Counted from the stretch's first letter, positions 16,804 to 25,533 are shown. The stretch: 37,295 nt of DNA from an uncultured Porphyromonadaceae bacterium (GCA_947177035.1 CAMWSS010000024.1:1-37295), one strand, 5' to 3'. Numbers and translations are program-made. Notes: a model not told the origin generated them from the sequence alone.

Positions 16804-18111
16804 ATGATTGAACAACCTCCTCATATAAAAATCGAAAACGGTGTCACGGATGACCGGTCAAACCCGGATTTAATGGATAGGATTATCCACATAAACAATG
16901 AATATTTATATTGGTCTGATGTGAAATACCGTGCCAAGGGCGTCGGCGTTTCTGCTGAGGAACTGTGGCGACAGGTCAAGAATGTCAGACTTATGCGCGA
17001 TGTGATTGTCTGGCCTGAATTCGGCCTACATTTCTCGCTGACTGACAGAATGCAGCGGATGTGTCATGAATTCGATCTGAATTTTGGCGGTTCCTGGGGG
17101 GCTATGAAGCTGTTTCCGCAGGATAAAGTGAACCAGGAATTATATCTGATAAGCTCCATCATGGAAGAAGCTATCTCGTCAAGCCAGATGGAAGGTGCTG
17201 TTACAACCCGCGAGGCCGCCAAGGCAATGCTCCGAAAGAGGATGGAACCTCGCGATCGTTCGCAGCGTATGATATTTAATAACTATCAGACGATTCAGTT
17301 CATTGCTGAAAATAAACATAAACCGCTTACGCCTGAACTGCTCCTGAAAGTGCACTCACTGATGACGGATGGGACACTGGAAAATCATGAAGATGTCGGT
17401 CGATTCAGAACTCATGACAGCATTGTGGTTGGCAACAGTGTGACAGGTGAAATAGTGCATCGTCCTCCGACGCACGAATGCCTTTCTGCTTTTGCCGAGA
17501 GATTGTGCTTATTTTTTAACTCTTCGTCATCCGGACTATTTCTGCATCCTGTCATAAAGGGGATAATCATCCATTTCATTGTGGCCTATTACCACCCGTT
17601 TGTCGATGGAAACGGACGCACCGCGCGAGCATTGTTCTATTGGTATATGCTCAAAGAAAATTACTGGCTGGTGGAATACCTCTCTATTTCCCGTGTAATC
17701 TACAAGTCGAAGGCCCGTTATGAAAAATCATTTCTTTATGCCGAAAGTGACGGCAATGATCTCGGGTATTTCATAACCTACAATTTAGACGTGCTTGCCA
17801 AAGCGTTTGACGGATTAAAGAAATATCTTCAAAAGAAGCAACTTGAAAGAACACGTGCAGATCGGTTTATGCATCTCGGCGACATTTCACGTCAGCAATC
17901 CGAAATTATAAGAATGTATTACGATAACGGCGACATCGCATTGGAAGCTAAAGACATAGCCTTGCAGTTCAGAGTGTCGCGCGTCACGGCAAAATCATAT
18001 CTTGATGGATTGGCCGCCAAGGGTATTCTGACAAGGATTCAGCCAAATGGCAGAACCCATGCCTATGTGCGCTCTGACAACTTCGATAAAATAATTGGTA
18101 ATATACAATAA
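16804..18111 (+). CDS. Fic-domain protein with C-terminal winged helix (fic1)
   Basis: Class II Fic protein of 435 residues. Fic enzymes usually transfer AMP from ATP to a hydroxyl side chain of a target protein. The catalytic motif is complete: HPFVDGNGRTAR with His264, Asp268, Asn270 and Arg272. The N-terminal inhibitory helix motif (S/T)xxxE(G/N) is present as SSQMEG (Ser126, Glu130, Gly131), implying autoinhibition. Residues about 360-430 form a winged helix-turn-helix (EAKDIALQFRVSRVTAKSYL then a GRTHAYV wing). ATG 16804 gives an almost leaderless mRNA; Met24 (ATG 16873) is an alternative with a normal leader. The gene is clearly more AT-rich than its neighbours and is flanked by an exact 36-base repeat, which suggests transfer. 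The target is unknown. Confidence 0.9.
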   Translation: MIEQPPHIKIENGVTDDRSNPDLMDRIIHINNEYLYWSDVKYRAKGVGVSAEELWRQVKNVRLMRDVIVWPEFGLHFSLTDRMQRMCHEFDLNFGGSWGAMKLFPQDKVNQELYLISSIMEEAISSSQMEGAVTTREAAKAMLRKRMEPRDRSQRMIFNNYQTIQFIAENKHKPLTPELLLKVHSLMTDGTLENHEDVGRFRTHDSIVVGNSVTGEIVHRPPTHECLSAFAERLCLFFNSSSSGLFLHPVIKGIIIHFIVAYYHPFVDGNGRTARALFYWYMLKENYWLVEYLSISRVIYKSKARYEKSFLYAESDGNDLGYFITYNLDVLAKAFDGLKKYLQKKQLERTRADRFMHLGDISRQQSEIIRMYYDNGDIALEAKDIALQFRVSRVTAKSYLDGLAAKGILTRIQPNGRTHAYVRSDNFDKIIGNIQ

Positions 18112-18131
18112 ATCAGCAACACGCCGACTAC

Positions 18132-18167
18132 AAAGCGAAAGTTTTTTGCTTTTCTTTCGCTTTCTTT
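18132..18167. repeat. Second copy of the fic1 palindrome
   Basis: Exact 36-base direct repeat of 16754-16789, starting 20 bases after the fic1 stop and 1378 bases from the first copy. Its inverted arms are AAAGCGAAAG (18132-18141) and CTTTCGCTTT (18154-18163). Right half-sites then repeat about every 10-11 bases (CTTTCG at 18154, 18164 and 18175). It could bind the same regulator or serve as a weak T-rich terminator. Confidence 0.8.
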
Positions 18168-18243
18168 CGCTTTTCTTTCGATTGTGAGAAAGCGTCCGGA
18201 TTCAGCTTCTGCGCCTGAGTCAGATAAAAATGTGTGCAAAAAC

Positions 18244-18274
18244 TTGCGTAATTGCCGAAAAATTCGTTACTTTG
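18244..18274 (+). promoter_or_regulatory. Promoter of the rpmB-rpmG operon
   Basis: TTG at 18244-18246, a 20-base spacer and TTACTTTG at 18267-18274 (consensus TAnnTTTG with T for A at base 2), followed by CAC. The predicted leader is unusually long, about 140 bases. Confidence 0.6.
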
Positions 18275-18281
18275 CACCACT

Positions 18282-18364
18282 GTTTTGACACCGCGTGCCG
18301 GGAAAACCGCTGATAATGATGCAGTCAGCGGCGATATGAGCGAAGGACGTGCCTCTGTCAAGAC
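18282..18364 (+). ncRNA. Candidate structured leader RNA of rpmB
   Basis: The leader is closed by a 9-base stem, GTTTTGACA (18282-18290) with TGTCAAGAC (18356-18364), containing one G-U pair. Inside it a perfect 7-base hairpin CCGCTGA (18307-18313) / TCAGCGG (18325-18331) forms. I do not recognise it as a named family. A ribosomal-protein feedback leader is the natural guess. Confidence 0.45.
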
Positions 18365-18421
18365 CACCCCGAGACAAAAAACAAAATACTATAACCAGTA
18401 GAAGACCAACAACGAACAGCC

Positions 18422-18685
18422 ATGTCAAAGATGTGTCAAATCACGGGCAAGAAGGCCATGACAGGTAACAACGTTTCGCACTCGAAGCGTCGCACCAAGC
18501 GCAAATTCAACGTTAACCTCTTCACCAAGAAATTCTTCTGGGTGGAGCAGCAAATGTGGATCAGCCTCACCATCTCGGCAAAAGGACTGCGCACCATCAA
18601 CAAACTCGGCCTCAACGCCGCCATGCTGCAAGCCGCCGAAAAAGGATATCTGAACGACAAGGACATTAAATTTCTGGGAGCATAA
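18422..18685 (+). CDS. rpmB: Large-subunit ribosomal protein bL28
   Basis: Ribosomal protein of 87 residues. The N-terminal [20 protein letters not shown] and following basic segment [11 protein letters not shown] are diagnostic of bL28 in Bacteroidetes. It binds 23S rRNA in the 50S subunit. It is first in a bL28-bL33-DUF4295 cluster and sits behind a long leader. The stop is 5 bases before rpmG. Confidence 0.97.
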   Translation: MSKMCQITGKKAMTGNNVSHSKRRTKRKFNVNLFTKKFFWVEQQMWISLTISAKGLRTINKLGLNAAMLQAAEKGYLNDKDIKFLGA

Positions 18686-18690
18686 TCATC

Positions 18691-18879
18691 ATGGCAAAGA
18701 AAGCTAAAGGTAATCGCGTACAGGTAATCCTGGAATGCACCGAACACAAAGCCAGCGGCATGCCTGGCACTTCGCGCTACATCACAACCAAAAACCGCAA
18801 GAACACCACCGAACGTCTTGAGCTGAAGAAATACAACCCCATCCTCAAGCGTGTGACTGTTCACAAAGAGATAAAATAA
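18691..18879 (+). CDS. rpmG: Large-subunit ribosomal protein bL33
   Basis: Ribosomal protein of 62 residues, with [21 protein letters not shown] and [18 protein letters not shown] as bL33 signatures. Only one cysteine is present (in LECTE), so this is the zinc-free form lacking the four-cysteine ribbon. It is in the operon with rpmB and the DUF4295 gene. Confidence 0.97.
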   Translation: MAKKAKGNRVQVILECTEHKASGMPGTSRYITTKNRKNTTERLELKKYNPILKRVTVHKEIK

Positions 18880-18908
18880 TCTATCCACCTTCTTAAGTTC
18901 ATCAGGAA

Positions 18909-19058
18909 ATGGCAAAGAAAACCGTGGCCTCACTTCAGAAGGGTGAAGGCCGTACCTACAGCAAGATCATCAAGATGGAGCGTTCTCCCAAAACCGGCGC
19001 TTACGTCTTCAAGGAAGAGATGGTGCCCAACGATCAGGTAAAAACCGCTCTGAAATAA
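18909..19058 (+). CDS. DUF4295 small basic protein
   Basis: Small protein of 49 residues (MAKKTVASLQKGEGRTYSKI...), beginning at ATG 18909 and ending with TAA at 19056-19058. DUF4295 proteins are found in Bacteroidetes directly after bL33 and are probably ribosome-associated, though the function is unproven. The chain is basic at the N-terminus with a beta-like middle (GAYVFKEEMV). Start-to-stop spacing from rpmG is 29 bases, consistent with one operon. Confidence 0.88.
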   Translation: MAKKTVASLQKGEGRTYSKIIKMERSPKTGAYVFKEEMVPNDQVKTALK

Positions 19059-19094
19059 TCTCTCAGACACTATCAATCCCGCATAAAAGCATAG

Positions 19095-19120
19095 ACGCCC
19101 CGCCAAGCGGGGCGTTTGCG
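19095..19120 (+). terminator. Hairpin after the ribosomal protein cluster
   Basis: Perfect 9-base inverted repeat ACGCCCCGC (19095-19103) / GCGGGGCGT (19107-19115) with a 3-base loop. The T-tail is poor (TTGCG), so read-through into the PAP2 gene is possible. Confidence 0.6.
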
Positions 19121-19140
19121 CTTTCCACCCGTCTTGCCTT

Positions 19141-19908
19141 ATGATCCGACTGACTTTAATGATCATGGCCTTGCTGGCAGGATGTCAGGCCAGAGTCTTC
19201 GGCTCAACGCCCGACCAGTCGCAGGCCGACACCCTTACATATGCCGTGGCATCCGAAAAATTCCGGCCACGGCAGCTGATCCTGCCGGGAGCGCTCTTGG
19301 CCGCAGGAGCCGCTGGTGTGGCCTGGGGAGATCAGTTCAACCGCTACATTCGCGATGAAATGCACCGGATCAGCGGCGGCCGGCGCATCCACGCCGACGA
19401 CTATGTGCAATATGTTCCGGCCGCAGCCTATCTCGGGCTGGGTGCGATTCCCGGAGTGCCATGCCGCCACAATTTCAAAGAACGATTCATGGCCGAAGCC
19501 ACAGCTTACGTCACAATGGCTGTGCTTACCAACGCGCTGAAATATACCGTGCGCGAACAGCGCCCCGACGCATCAACACGCAACTCTTTTCCGTCGGGCC
19601 ACACCGCCACAGTCTTCACCGCCGCGGAACTGATCAGACAGAGCTATCCAGCCGGAATAGCCGCCGGAGCATACACTGTGGCAGTCGGCGTGGCATTCCT
19701 CAGGCTCTACAACAACCGCCACTGGCTCAACGACGTCGTGGCCGGCGCCGGAATCGGCATACTCTCGGCCAGAGTGGGCATGTGGATGCTCCCGCTCTAC
19801 AGGAAGTGGCTCCACATAAACCCGCGGACGGACCGCGCAGTGGCTCTTCTGCCATTCTACAACGCCCCGGCACGATCTGCCGGAATCGCCTTCACAATGA
19901 CACTCTGA
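19141..19908 (+). CDS. PAP2-superfamily phosphatase, lipoprotein
   Basis: Membrane-associated phosphatase of 255 residues. A lipobox-like LLAGC (Cys15) suggests a lipoprotein, or the segment could be a signal anchor. The three PAP2 motifs are intact: KYTVREQRP (motif 1), SFPSGHTA (motif 2 with catalytic-pocket His) and RLYNNRHWLNDVVAG (motif 3 with the nucleophilic His and its Asp). Hydrophobic segments surround them. The family removes phosphate from lipids such as undecaprenyl pyrophosphate, phosphatidate or lipid A; the substrate here is not readable. It ends 32 bases before uvrA and may be co-transcribed. Confidence 0.88.
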   Translation: MIRLTLMIMALLAGCQARVFGSTPDQSQADTLTYAVASEKFRPRQLILPGALLAAGAAGVAWGDQFNRYIRDEMHRISGGRRIHADDYVQYVPAAAYLGLGAIPGVPCRHNFKERFMAEATAYVTMAVLTNALKYTVREQRPDASTRNSFPSGHTATVFTAAELIRQSYPAGIAAGAYTVAVGVAFLRLYNNRHWLNDVVAGAGIGILSARVGMWMLPLYRKWLHINPRTDRAVALLPFYNAPARSAGIAFTMTL

Positions 19909-19940
19909 ACATTCACCGGGCCTCACTCATTCAATAGTTT

Positions 19941-22754
19941 ATGTCAACGAACATCATAGCAAAAGGCGTCAGAGTCAACAATCTGAAAAACGTCAACGTT
20001 GAAATTCCGCGCAACAGGCTCATCGTCATCACCGGACTGAGCGGAAGCGGCAAGTCTTCGCTGGCATTCGACACCCTGTATGCCGAAGGACAACGCCGCT
20101 ATGTTGAAAGCCTGTCGGCCTATGCCCGTCAGTTCATGGGCAAAATGCAAAAACCCGAAGCCGACTTTATCCGCGGACTGCCGCCGGCAATCGCGATCGA
20201 GCAGAAGGTCAACACCCGCAACCCGCGATCGACAGTGGGCACCTCCACCGAAATCTATGACTACCTGCGGCTGCTCTTCGGGCGCATCGGCAAGACAATC
20301 TCGCCGGTCAGCGGCGACGAAGTGAAAAAACACACCGTCAACGACGTTGTGGCCGCCGCCACATCATTTGCCGACGGAGTGCGCATGGCGGTTGTGGCCC
20401 CGCTTGAAATTCCGGAAGGACGCACCCTCAGGCAACACCTCGACATTCTGCTCAAAGGAGGATACACTCGCCTGCACCGCGACGGGACGTTTCTGATGAT
20501 CGAAGATCTGCTCGCCGACAAAAAACTGCCCGATCTCCCCGACACTCCGGCCGACCTGCTGATTGACCGGCTGAGCCTCCACGCCGACCTGCCCGACGAA
20601 CTCAACCGACTGCGCGAATCGGCCGAAATCGCATTCTTCGAAGGCCACGAACGCATGGCCCTGATGGTCTGGGACGGCACGCCGCAACAACCTCGGCGCA
20701 TCGAGTTCAGCACCCGCTTCGAAGCCGACGGAATCACCTTTGCCGAACCGTCGGACCTTATGTTCAACTTCAACAATCCGGTGGGAGCCTGCCCCACCTG
20801 CGAAGGCTTCGGAAAGGTGATGGGCATAGACGAGGCCCTGGTGGTGCCCGACGTGACCCGCTCGGTCTATGACGACGCCGTGGTGTGCTGGCGCGGAGAG
20901 AAGATGAGCGAATGGAAACACTGGTTCATAAAACACAACCCCGAATTCCCGATCCACAGGCCATATGCCGACCTCACCGCCCAACAGCGCGACCTGCTCT
21001 GGCACGGAAGCGGAAAACGCAGCCGCAACGAGGCTTCGATCGACAATTTCTTCAAGTTTGTCGAAGAGAATCTGTATAAAATACAATATCGCGTGATGCT
21101 CGCACGCTATCGCGGCAAGACAGTCTGTCCGGACTGCCGCGGCGCGCGCCTGCGTCCCGAAGCACAATACGTGAAAGTGGGCGGACGCACCATCACCGAG
21201 CTGGTGGCCATGCCCGTCGGCCGGCTGCTTGAATGGTTCCGCGAACTTAAACTCGACAGCCACGACACGGCCGTGGCCACACGCCTGCTCACAGAGATCG
21301 ACAGCCGCCTGTCGTATCTCGACGAAGTCGGTCTCGGATACCTCACGCTCGACCGCCTGTCGTCAACCCTGTCGGGCGGCGAAAGCCAGCGCATCAACCT
21401 GGCCACCTCGCTCGGCAGCTCTCTGGTCGGATCGCTCTATATCCTCGACGAACCGAGCATCGGACTGCACTCGCGCGACACTCAACGCCTGATCGGAGTG
21501 CTTGCCAAACTCCGCGCCATCGGCAACACGGTGGTCGTGGTCGAACACGACGAAGAGATCATGGCCGCCGCCGACTATATCATCGACGTCGGCCCCGACG
21601 CCGGACGCCTCGGCGGCGAAATCGTCTACCAAGGTCCGGCTGACGAACTGAAAAGCGCCATCGGGCGCAGCTACACGGCCGACTACCTCCTTGGCGCGCG
21701 CAGCATCCCCGTTCCGGCCACACGCCGCCGCCAGGGAAGCTACATTCAGGTAGACGGCGCCCGCGAACACAATCTGAAAAACATCGACGTCAGATTTCCG
21801 CTCGAAGTGATGACCGTGGTCACCGGAGTGAGCGGAAGCGGCAAATCCACCCTGGTGCGCGACGTGCTCTACCGCGCGCTCATACGCCGCCTCGGACAAC
21901 CCGGCGACGCTCCCGGCGCCCACCGCGGACTCTCGGGCGACGTCGACCGAATCCAGGCCGTGGAATTCATCGACCAGAACCCGATCGGCAAAAGCAGCCG
22001 GTCAAACCCGGCCACATATCTCAAGGCCTACGACGAAATCCGTCAGCTATTCGCCGACTGCCAGCTGGCAAAACAGATGGGCTTCACTCCATCTTACTTT
22101 TCATTCAACGCCGAAGGAGGCCGATGCGAGGAGTGCAAAGGCGAAGGGTCGATCACCATCGAAATGCAGTTCATGGCCGACATAACTATAACCTGCGAAA
22201 GCTGCAACGGCAAACGCTTCAAGCCCGAAGTGATCGAAGTCGAATACCGCGGACGGAGCATCTGCGACGTGCTCGACATGACAGTGAACCAGGCCATCGA
22301 ATTCTTCGCCGAAACCGACGGCGCGGCCGAACGCCGCATCGTGCGCCGGCTGAAACCGCTCCAGGAAGTCGGACTGGGCTACATCAAGCTCGGACAATCG
22401 TCAAGCACCCTGTCGGGCGGCGAAAACCAGCGCGTCAAGCTCGCATACTACCTGAGCCAGGAAAAACCGCAGCCCACGATGTTCATTTTCGACGAACCGA
22501 CCACCGGACTGCACTTCCACGACATCTCCACCCTGCTCCACGCCTTTGACCGCCTCATCGGCATGGGCCACACAGTGGTGATCATCGAGCACAACATGGA
22601 CGTGATCAAATGTGCCGACCACGTGATCGACATCGGCCCCGAAGGCGGCGATGCCGGAGGATACGTCGTCGCCGAAGGCACCCCTGAAGAAATCGTGGCC
22701 GCCGACCGCGGATACACAGCCGGATACCTCAAAGAGAAACTAACAAGATCATGA
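19941..22754 (+). CDS. uvrA: Excinuclease ABC subunit A
   Basis: DNA-damage recognition ATPase of nucleotide excision repair, 937 residues, acting with UvrB and UvrC. Two ABC modules are seen: first Walker A GLSGSGKSS (32-40) with signature LSGGESQRI and Walker B YILDEPSIGLH; second Walker A GVSGSGKST (about 628-636) with LSGGENQRV and FIFDEPTTGLH. Zinc-binding CxxC pairs are CPTC, CPDC, CEEC and CESC. The UvrB-interaction segment lies between about 120 and 250. Length and order are standard. Its TGA overlaps the ispE ATG by 4 bases, implying translational coupling of DNA repair and isoprenoid genes. Confidence 0.98.
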   Translation: MSTNIIAKGVRVNNLKNVNVEIPRNRLIVITGLSGSGKSSLAFDTLYAEGQRRYVESLSAYARQFMGKMQKPEADFIRGLPPAIAIEQKVNTRNPRSTVGTSTEIYDYLRLLFGRIGKTISPVSGDEVKKHTVNDVVAAATSFADGVRMAVVAPLEIPEGRTLRQHLDILLKGGYTRLHRDGTFLMIEDLLADKKLPDLPDTPADLLIDRLSLHADLPDELNRLRESAEIAFFEGHERMALMVWDGTPQQPRRIEFSTRFEADGITFAEPSDLMFNFNNPVGACPTCEGFGKVMGIDEALVVPDVTRSVYDDAVVCWRGEKMSEWKHWFIKHNPEFPIHRPYADLTAQQRDLLWHGSGKRSRNEASIDNFFKFVEENLYKIQYRVMLARYRGKTVCPDCRGARLRPEAQYVKVGGRTITELVAMPVGRLLEWFRELKLDSHDTAVATRLLTEIDSRLSYLDEVGLGYLTLDRLSSTLSGGESQRINLATSLGSSLVGSLYILDEPSIGLHSRDTQRLIGVLAKLRAIGNTVVVVEHDEEIMAAADYIIDVGPDAGRLGGEIVYQGPADELKSAIGRSYTADYLLGARSIPVPATRRRQGSYIQVDGAREHNLKNIDVRFPLEVMTVVTGVSGSGKSTLVRDVLYRALIRRLGQPGDAPGAHRGLSGDVDRIQAVEFIDQNPIGKSSRSNPATYLKAYDEIRQLFADCQLAKQMGFTPSYFSFNAEGGRCEECKGEGSITIEMQFMADITITCESCNGKRFKPEVIEVEYRGRSICDVLDMTVNQAIEFFAETDGAAERRIVRRLKPLQEVGLGYIKLGQSSSTLSGGENQRVKLAYYLSQEKPQPTMFIFDEPTTGLHFHDISTLLHAFDRLIGMGHTVVIIEHNMDVIKCADHVIDIGPEGGDAGGYVVAEGTPEEIVAADRGYTAGYLKEKLTRS

Positions 22755-23587
22755 TACTGTTTCCCCACGCTAAAATAAACCTGGGACTCGACATCGTGGC
22801 GCGCCGCGCCGACGGATACCACGACATCGAGACCGTGATGATGCCCGCCGGATGGGAAGACGTGCTCGAACTGACCCCGTCGGACCGGCGCCACACCTCG
22901 CTGTCGGTATCCGGACGCACCGTCCAATGCCCGCCTGAAAAAAACCTGGTGATGAAAGCATTCCGCGCCATGGAAGCCGCCACCGGCGGACTGCCCCCCA
23001 CCGACATCCGCCTCCACAAAGTCATCCCCGACGGCGCCGGACTCGGTGGCGGATCGGCCGACGCCGCATTCACTCTGCGCGGACTCAACGAACTCTACAA
23101 CGTCGGCATGACCGAAACCCAGCTCTGCCGGATCGCCGCCTCAATCGGCGCCGACTGCCCGTTTTTCATCGCCGACCGGCCGATGCTCTGCACCGGCACC
23201 GGCACCGACATGACCCCCGTCAGCCTCCCCGACTTCAGCGGCCTGACTCTGGCCATTGTCAAGCCGCCGGTCAGCGTGAACACCGCCGCGGCCTACTCGC
23301 GCGTGACCCCGCACCACCCGGAAGTGCCGCTGGCCCAACGCATCGCCGCGCCCATAGACCGATGGCAGGACTCGATCGTCAACGACTTCGAACAATCAGT
23401 CTTCCCGCAATTTCCGGAAATCGCACGGACCAAAGAACTGATGCTCGGAGCCGGCGCCCTCTATGCTGCCATGAGTGGCAGCGGATCTGCCGTTTTTGGC
23501 CTGTTTGAAGGCATGACAACTGACATTTTGTCAGACCGCATGAACCTCACATTTCCCGGCTGCCCGCTATATTGCCGCTCGCTATGA
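22751..23587 (+). CDS. ispE: 4-(cytidine 5'-diphospho)-2-C-methyl-D-erythritol kinase
   Basis: GHMP kinase of the non-mevalonate (MEP) isoprenoid pathway; phosphorylates CDP-methylerythritol with ATP in the cytoplasm. It is 278 residues long, normal for IspE. The N-terminal HAKINLGLDIVARRADGYHD carries the catalytic Lys8. The glycine-rich ATP loop is PDGAGLGGGSADAA (93-106), and GADCPFF places the catalytic Asp135. The GHMP C-terminal loop MSGSGSAVFGLF is present. It overlaps uvrA by 4 bases and shares its transcript. Confidence 0.96.
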   Translation: MILFPHAKINLGLDIVARRADGYHDIETVMMPAGWEDVLELTPSDRRHTSLSVSGRTVQCPPEKNLVMKAFRAMEAATGGLPPTDIRLHKVIPDGAGLGGGSADAAFTLRGLNELYNVGMTETQLCRIAASIGADCPFFIADRPMLCTGTGTDMTPVSLPDFSGLTLAIVKPPVSVNTAAAYSRVTPHHPEVPLAQRIAAPIDRWQDSIVNDFEQSVFPQFPEIARTKELMLGAGALYAAMSGSGSAVFGLFEGMTTDILSDRMNLTFPGCPLYCRSL

Positions 23588-23624
23588 ACGCTTTCCGGCA
23601 CCACGGCGTTATAATTCAAGATTA

Positions 23625-23648
23625 TTGCCGCCATCCGGCAAAGTTTTT
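23625..23648 (+). terminator. Weak terminator candidate after ispE
   Basis: Six-base stem TTGCCG (23625-23630) / CGGCAA (23636-23641), 5-base loop, then AGTTTTT. The stem is short, so this is tentative. Confidence 0.35.
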
Positions 23649-23689
23649 GATATCAACAGATAAACATAATTAACAACATCCACCGGAAT

Positions 23690-24280
23690 ATGAGCAAACA
23701 CAACCATAATGCCCACGAGGCAACCCAAGAAACCCCCGAAGTGAACGAACAGGAAACCACTGGCGCAGAATCGGCCGAAATCATGGACAACATGGAAGCC
23801 GAAGCCGGTGCCGACGAAACGGAAGCCCTGAAAGATCAACTCGACAAACTTCAGCAGGAACTGGACAAAGAGAAGAAAGAATACCTGTTTCTGATGGCCG
23901 AATTCGACAACTTCCGCAAGCGCACGCTCAAGGAAAAAGCCGAACTGATCCGCAACGGCGCCGAATCGGCGATGAAAAGCCTGCTTCCGGTCGTCGACGA
24001 CTTCGAGCGCGGAATCGACGCGATCAAAGCGACATCAGACGCCGACGCCGTCAAGGAGGGAATGATCCTCATCTACAACAAATTCGTGAAATACCTCGAA
24101 CAAAACGGCGTCAAAGCCATGGACACCAACGGTCAGCCATACGACGCCGACCTGCACGAAGCCGTGGCCTTGGTGCCCGGCGACGAAGCTAACAAAGGCC
24201 TGATCATCGACACTATCCAGAAAGGCTATCTGATCAACGACAAAGTGCTCCGTCACGCAAAAGTGGCGGTTGGCCAATAA
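23690..24280 (+). CDS. grpE: Nucleotide exchange factor GrpE
   Basis: Co-chaperone of 196 residues that releases ADP from DnaK. An acidic, low-complexity N-terminus (1-45) precedes a long helix (about 45-80, LKDQLDKLQQELDKEKKEY), which forms the dimeric coiled coil. The family core FLMAEFDNFRKRTLKEKAEL and the C-terminal beta-wing (VALVPGDEANKGLIIDTIQKGY...VLRHAKVAV, given in parts) are typical. The stop is 18 bases before dnaJ, so the two form a chaperone operon. dnaK is not in this window. Confidence 0.96.
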   Translation: MSKHNHNAHEATQETPEVNEQETTGAESAEIMDNMEAEAGADETEALKDQLDKLQQELDKEKKEYLFLMAEFDNFRKRTLKEKAELIRNGAESAMKSLLPVVDDFERGIDAIKATSDADAVKEGMILIYNKFVKYLEQNGVKAMDTNGQPYDADLHEAVALVPGDEANKGLIIDTIQKGYLINDKVLRHAKVAVGQ

Positions 24281-24298
24281 ATCTCCCCTCCAAACGCT

Positions 24299-25474
24299 AT
24301 GGCTGACAAACGAGACTATTACGAAGTGCTCGGCGTGGCTAAAACCGCCACGGCCGACGAAATAAAAAAAGCATACCGGAAAAAAGCCATCCAGTATCAC
24401 CCCGACAAAAACCCCGGCGACAAAGAAGCCGAAGAAAAATTCAAGGAAGCCGCCGAAGCATACGAAGTGCTCTCCGACGCCGACAAGCGCGCGCGCTATG
24501 ACCAGTTCGGCCACAACATGGGACCGCAGGGCTTCCCCGGAGGAGGCGGATTCGGCGGATTCAGCTCCGGAGGAATGAGCATGGAAGATATCTTCGAACA
24601 TTTCGGCGATATCTTCGGCGGACGCTTCAACATGGGCGGAGGATTCGGAGGCGCCACCGGCGGACGCGGCACACGCCGACGCCAGCGCAAAGGCTCAGAC
24701 CTGCGAATCACCGTCAAGATGACACTGGCCGAAATCGCCACCGGAGTCACAAAAACGCTGAAAATCCCGACACTCGACAAGTGCGACCACTGCAACGGCA
24801 CCGGCGCCAAAGACGGCACGGCCTTCACCACCTGCCAGACATGCGGCGGATCGGGTGTGGTCAGCCAGGTCCAGCAGACAATGTTCGGAGCCATGCAGTC
24901 ACAAAGCGTCTGCCCCCACTGCCAGGGTGAAGGCAAAATCATCTCGCAGCCATGCTCCCACTGCAACGGCGAAGGAGTGACACGCAAGGAAAACACCGTC
25001 AGCTTCACAATCCCCGCCGGAGTGAGCGACGGAATGGTGCTAACCCTCAAAGGCAAAGGCAACGCCCCGGCACACGGAGGCGTCAACGGAGACCTCCTCG
25101 TGGTGATCCAGGAAGTCAAAGACAGCGAACTCATCCGCGACGGAAACGACGTAATCTTCAACCTGATGCTCGACATCCCGACGGCAGCCCTCGGCGGATC
25201 CGTCGAAGTGCCCACAATCAACGGACACGCCCGACTCAACATCCCCGCCGGCACACAACCCGGAAAAGTGCTCCGCCTCCGCGGCAAAGGACTGCCGGCC
25301 TATGGCGAAAGCGGCACAGGCGACGAACTCATCAACGTCATGGTCTACATCCCCGAAAACCTAACCCCCGCCCAGCGCGAAGCGTTCGAGAAAATGCGCG
25401 CCGACTCCAACATCAAACCCGACGAAAGCATGACCCGGCGACTCTTCTCCAAACTCCGCCACATCTTCGAATAA
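24299..25474 (+). CDS. dnaJ: Chaperone protein DnaJ (Hsp40)
   Basis: Type I Hsp40 of 391 residues that delivers clients to DnaK and stimulates its ATPase. The J domain (5-70) has HPD at 34-36. A Gly/Phe-rich linker (about 75-130) follows. Four zinc-finger CxxCxGxG repeats are intact at Cys162/165, Cys179/182, Cys205/208 and Cys219/222. Two beta-barrel substrate domains and a C-terminal dimerisation segment complete the chain. Length and order are standard. It is co-transcribed with grpE and followed by a good hairpin terminator. Confidence 0.98.
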   Translation: MADKRDYYEVLGVAKTATADEIKKAYRKKAIQYHPDKNPGDKEAEEKFKEAAEAYEVLSDADKRARYDQFGHNMGPQGFPGGGGFGGFSSGGMSMEDIFEHFGDIFGGRFNMGGGFGGATGGRGTRRRQRKGSDLRITVKMTLAEIATGVTKTLKIPTLDKCDHCNGTGAKDGTAFTTCQTCGGSGVVSQVQQTMFGAMQSQSVCPHCQGEGKIISQPCSHCNGEGVTRKENTVSFTIPAGVSDGMVLTLKGKGNAPAHGGVNGDLLVVIQEVKDSELIRDGNDVIFNLMLDIPTAALGGSVEVPTINGHARLNIPAGTQPGKVLRLRGKGLPAYGESGTGDELINVMVYIPENLTPAQREAFEKMRADSNIKPDESMTRRLFSKLRHIFE

Positions 25475-25499
25475 CCACCTATCCGGCATATACGTCGTG

Positions 25500-25533
25500 A
25501 CGGCAGCCCCTCAAGGCTGCCGTTCTCGTTTTG
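25500..25533 (+). terminator. Terminator of grpE-dnaJ
   Basis: Perfect 9-base inverted repeat ACGGCAGCC (25500-25508) / GGCTGCCGT (25515-25523), 6-base loop, then TCTCGTTTTG. Its tail abuts the first half-site of the fic2 operator (25530). Confidence 0.72.

Larger units (their letters stand above)
18112..18421. other. Intergenic region between fic1 and rpmB
   Basis: This 310-base gap holds the second fic1-type palindrome (18132-18167) with extra CTTTCG half-sites, the rpmB promoter (18244-18274) and a structured-looking rpmB leader (18282-18364). No open reading frame in it looks real. Confidence 0.7.

Noticed and set aside
16754-18167. 36-base repeats around fic1 as insertion-sequence ends or attachment sites
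   Set aside because: No transposase or integrase lies between them, and each copy is palindromic. Copy 1 is positioned precisely on the promoter, so an operator is the better reading, although a duplication origin is not excluded.
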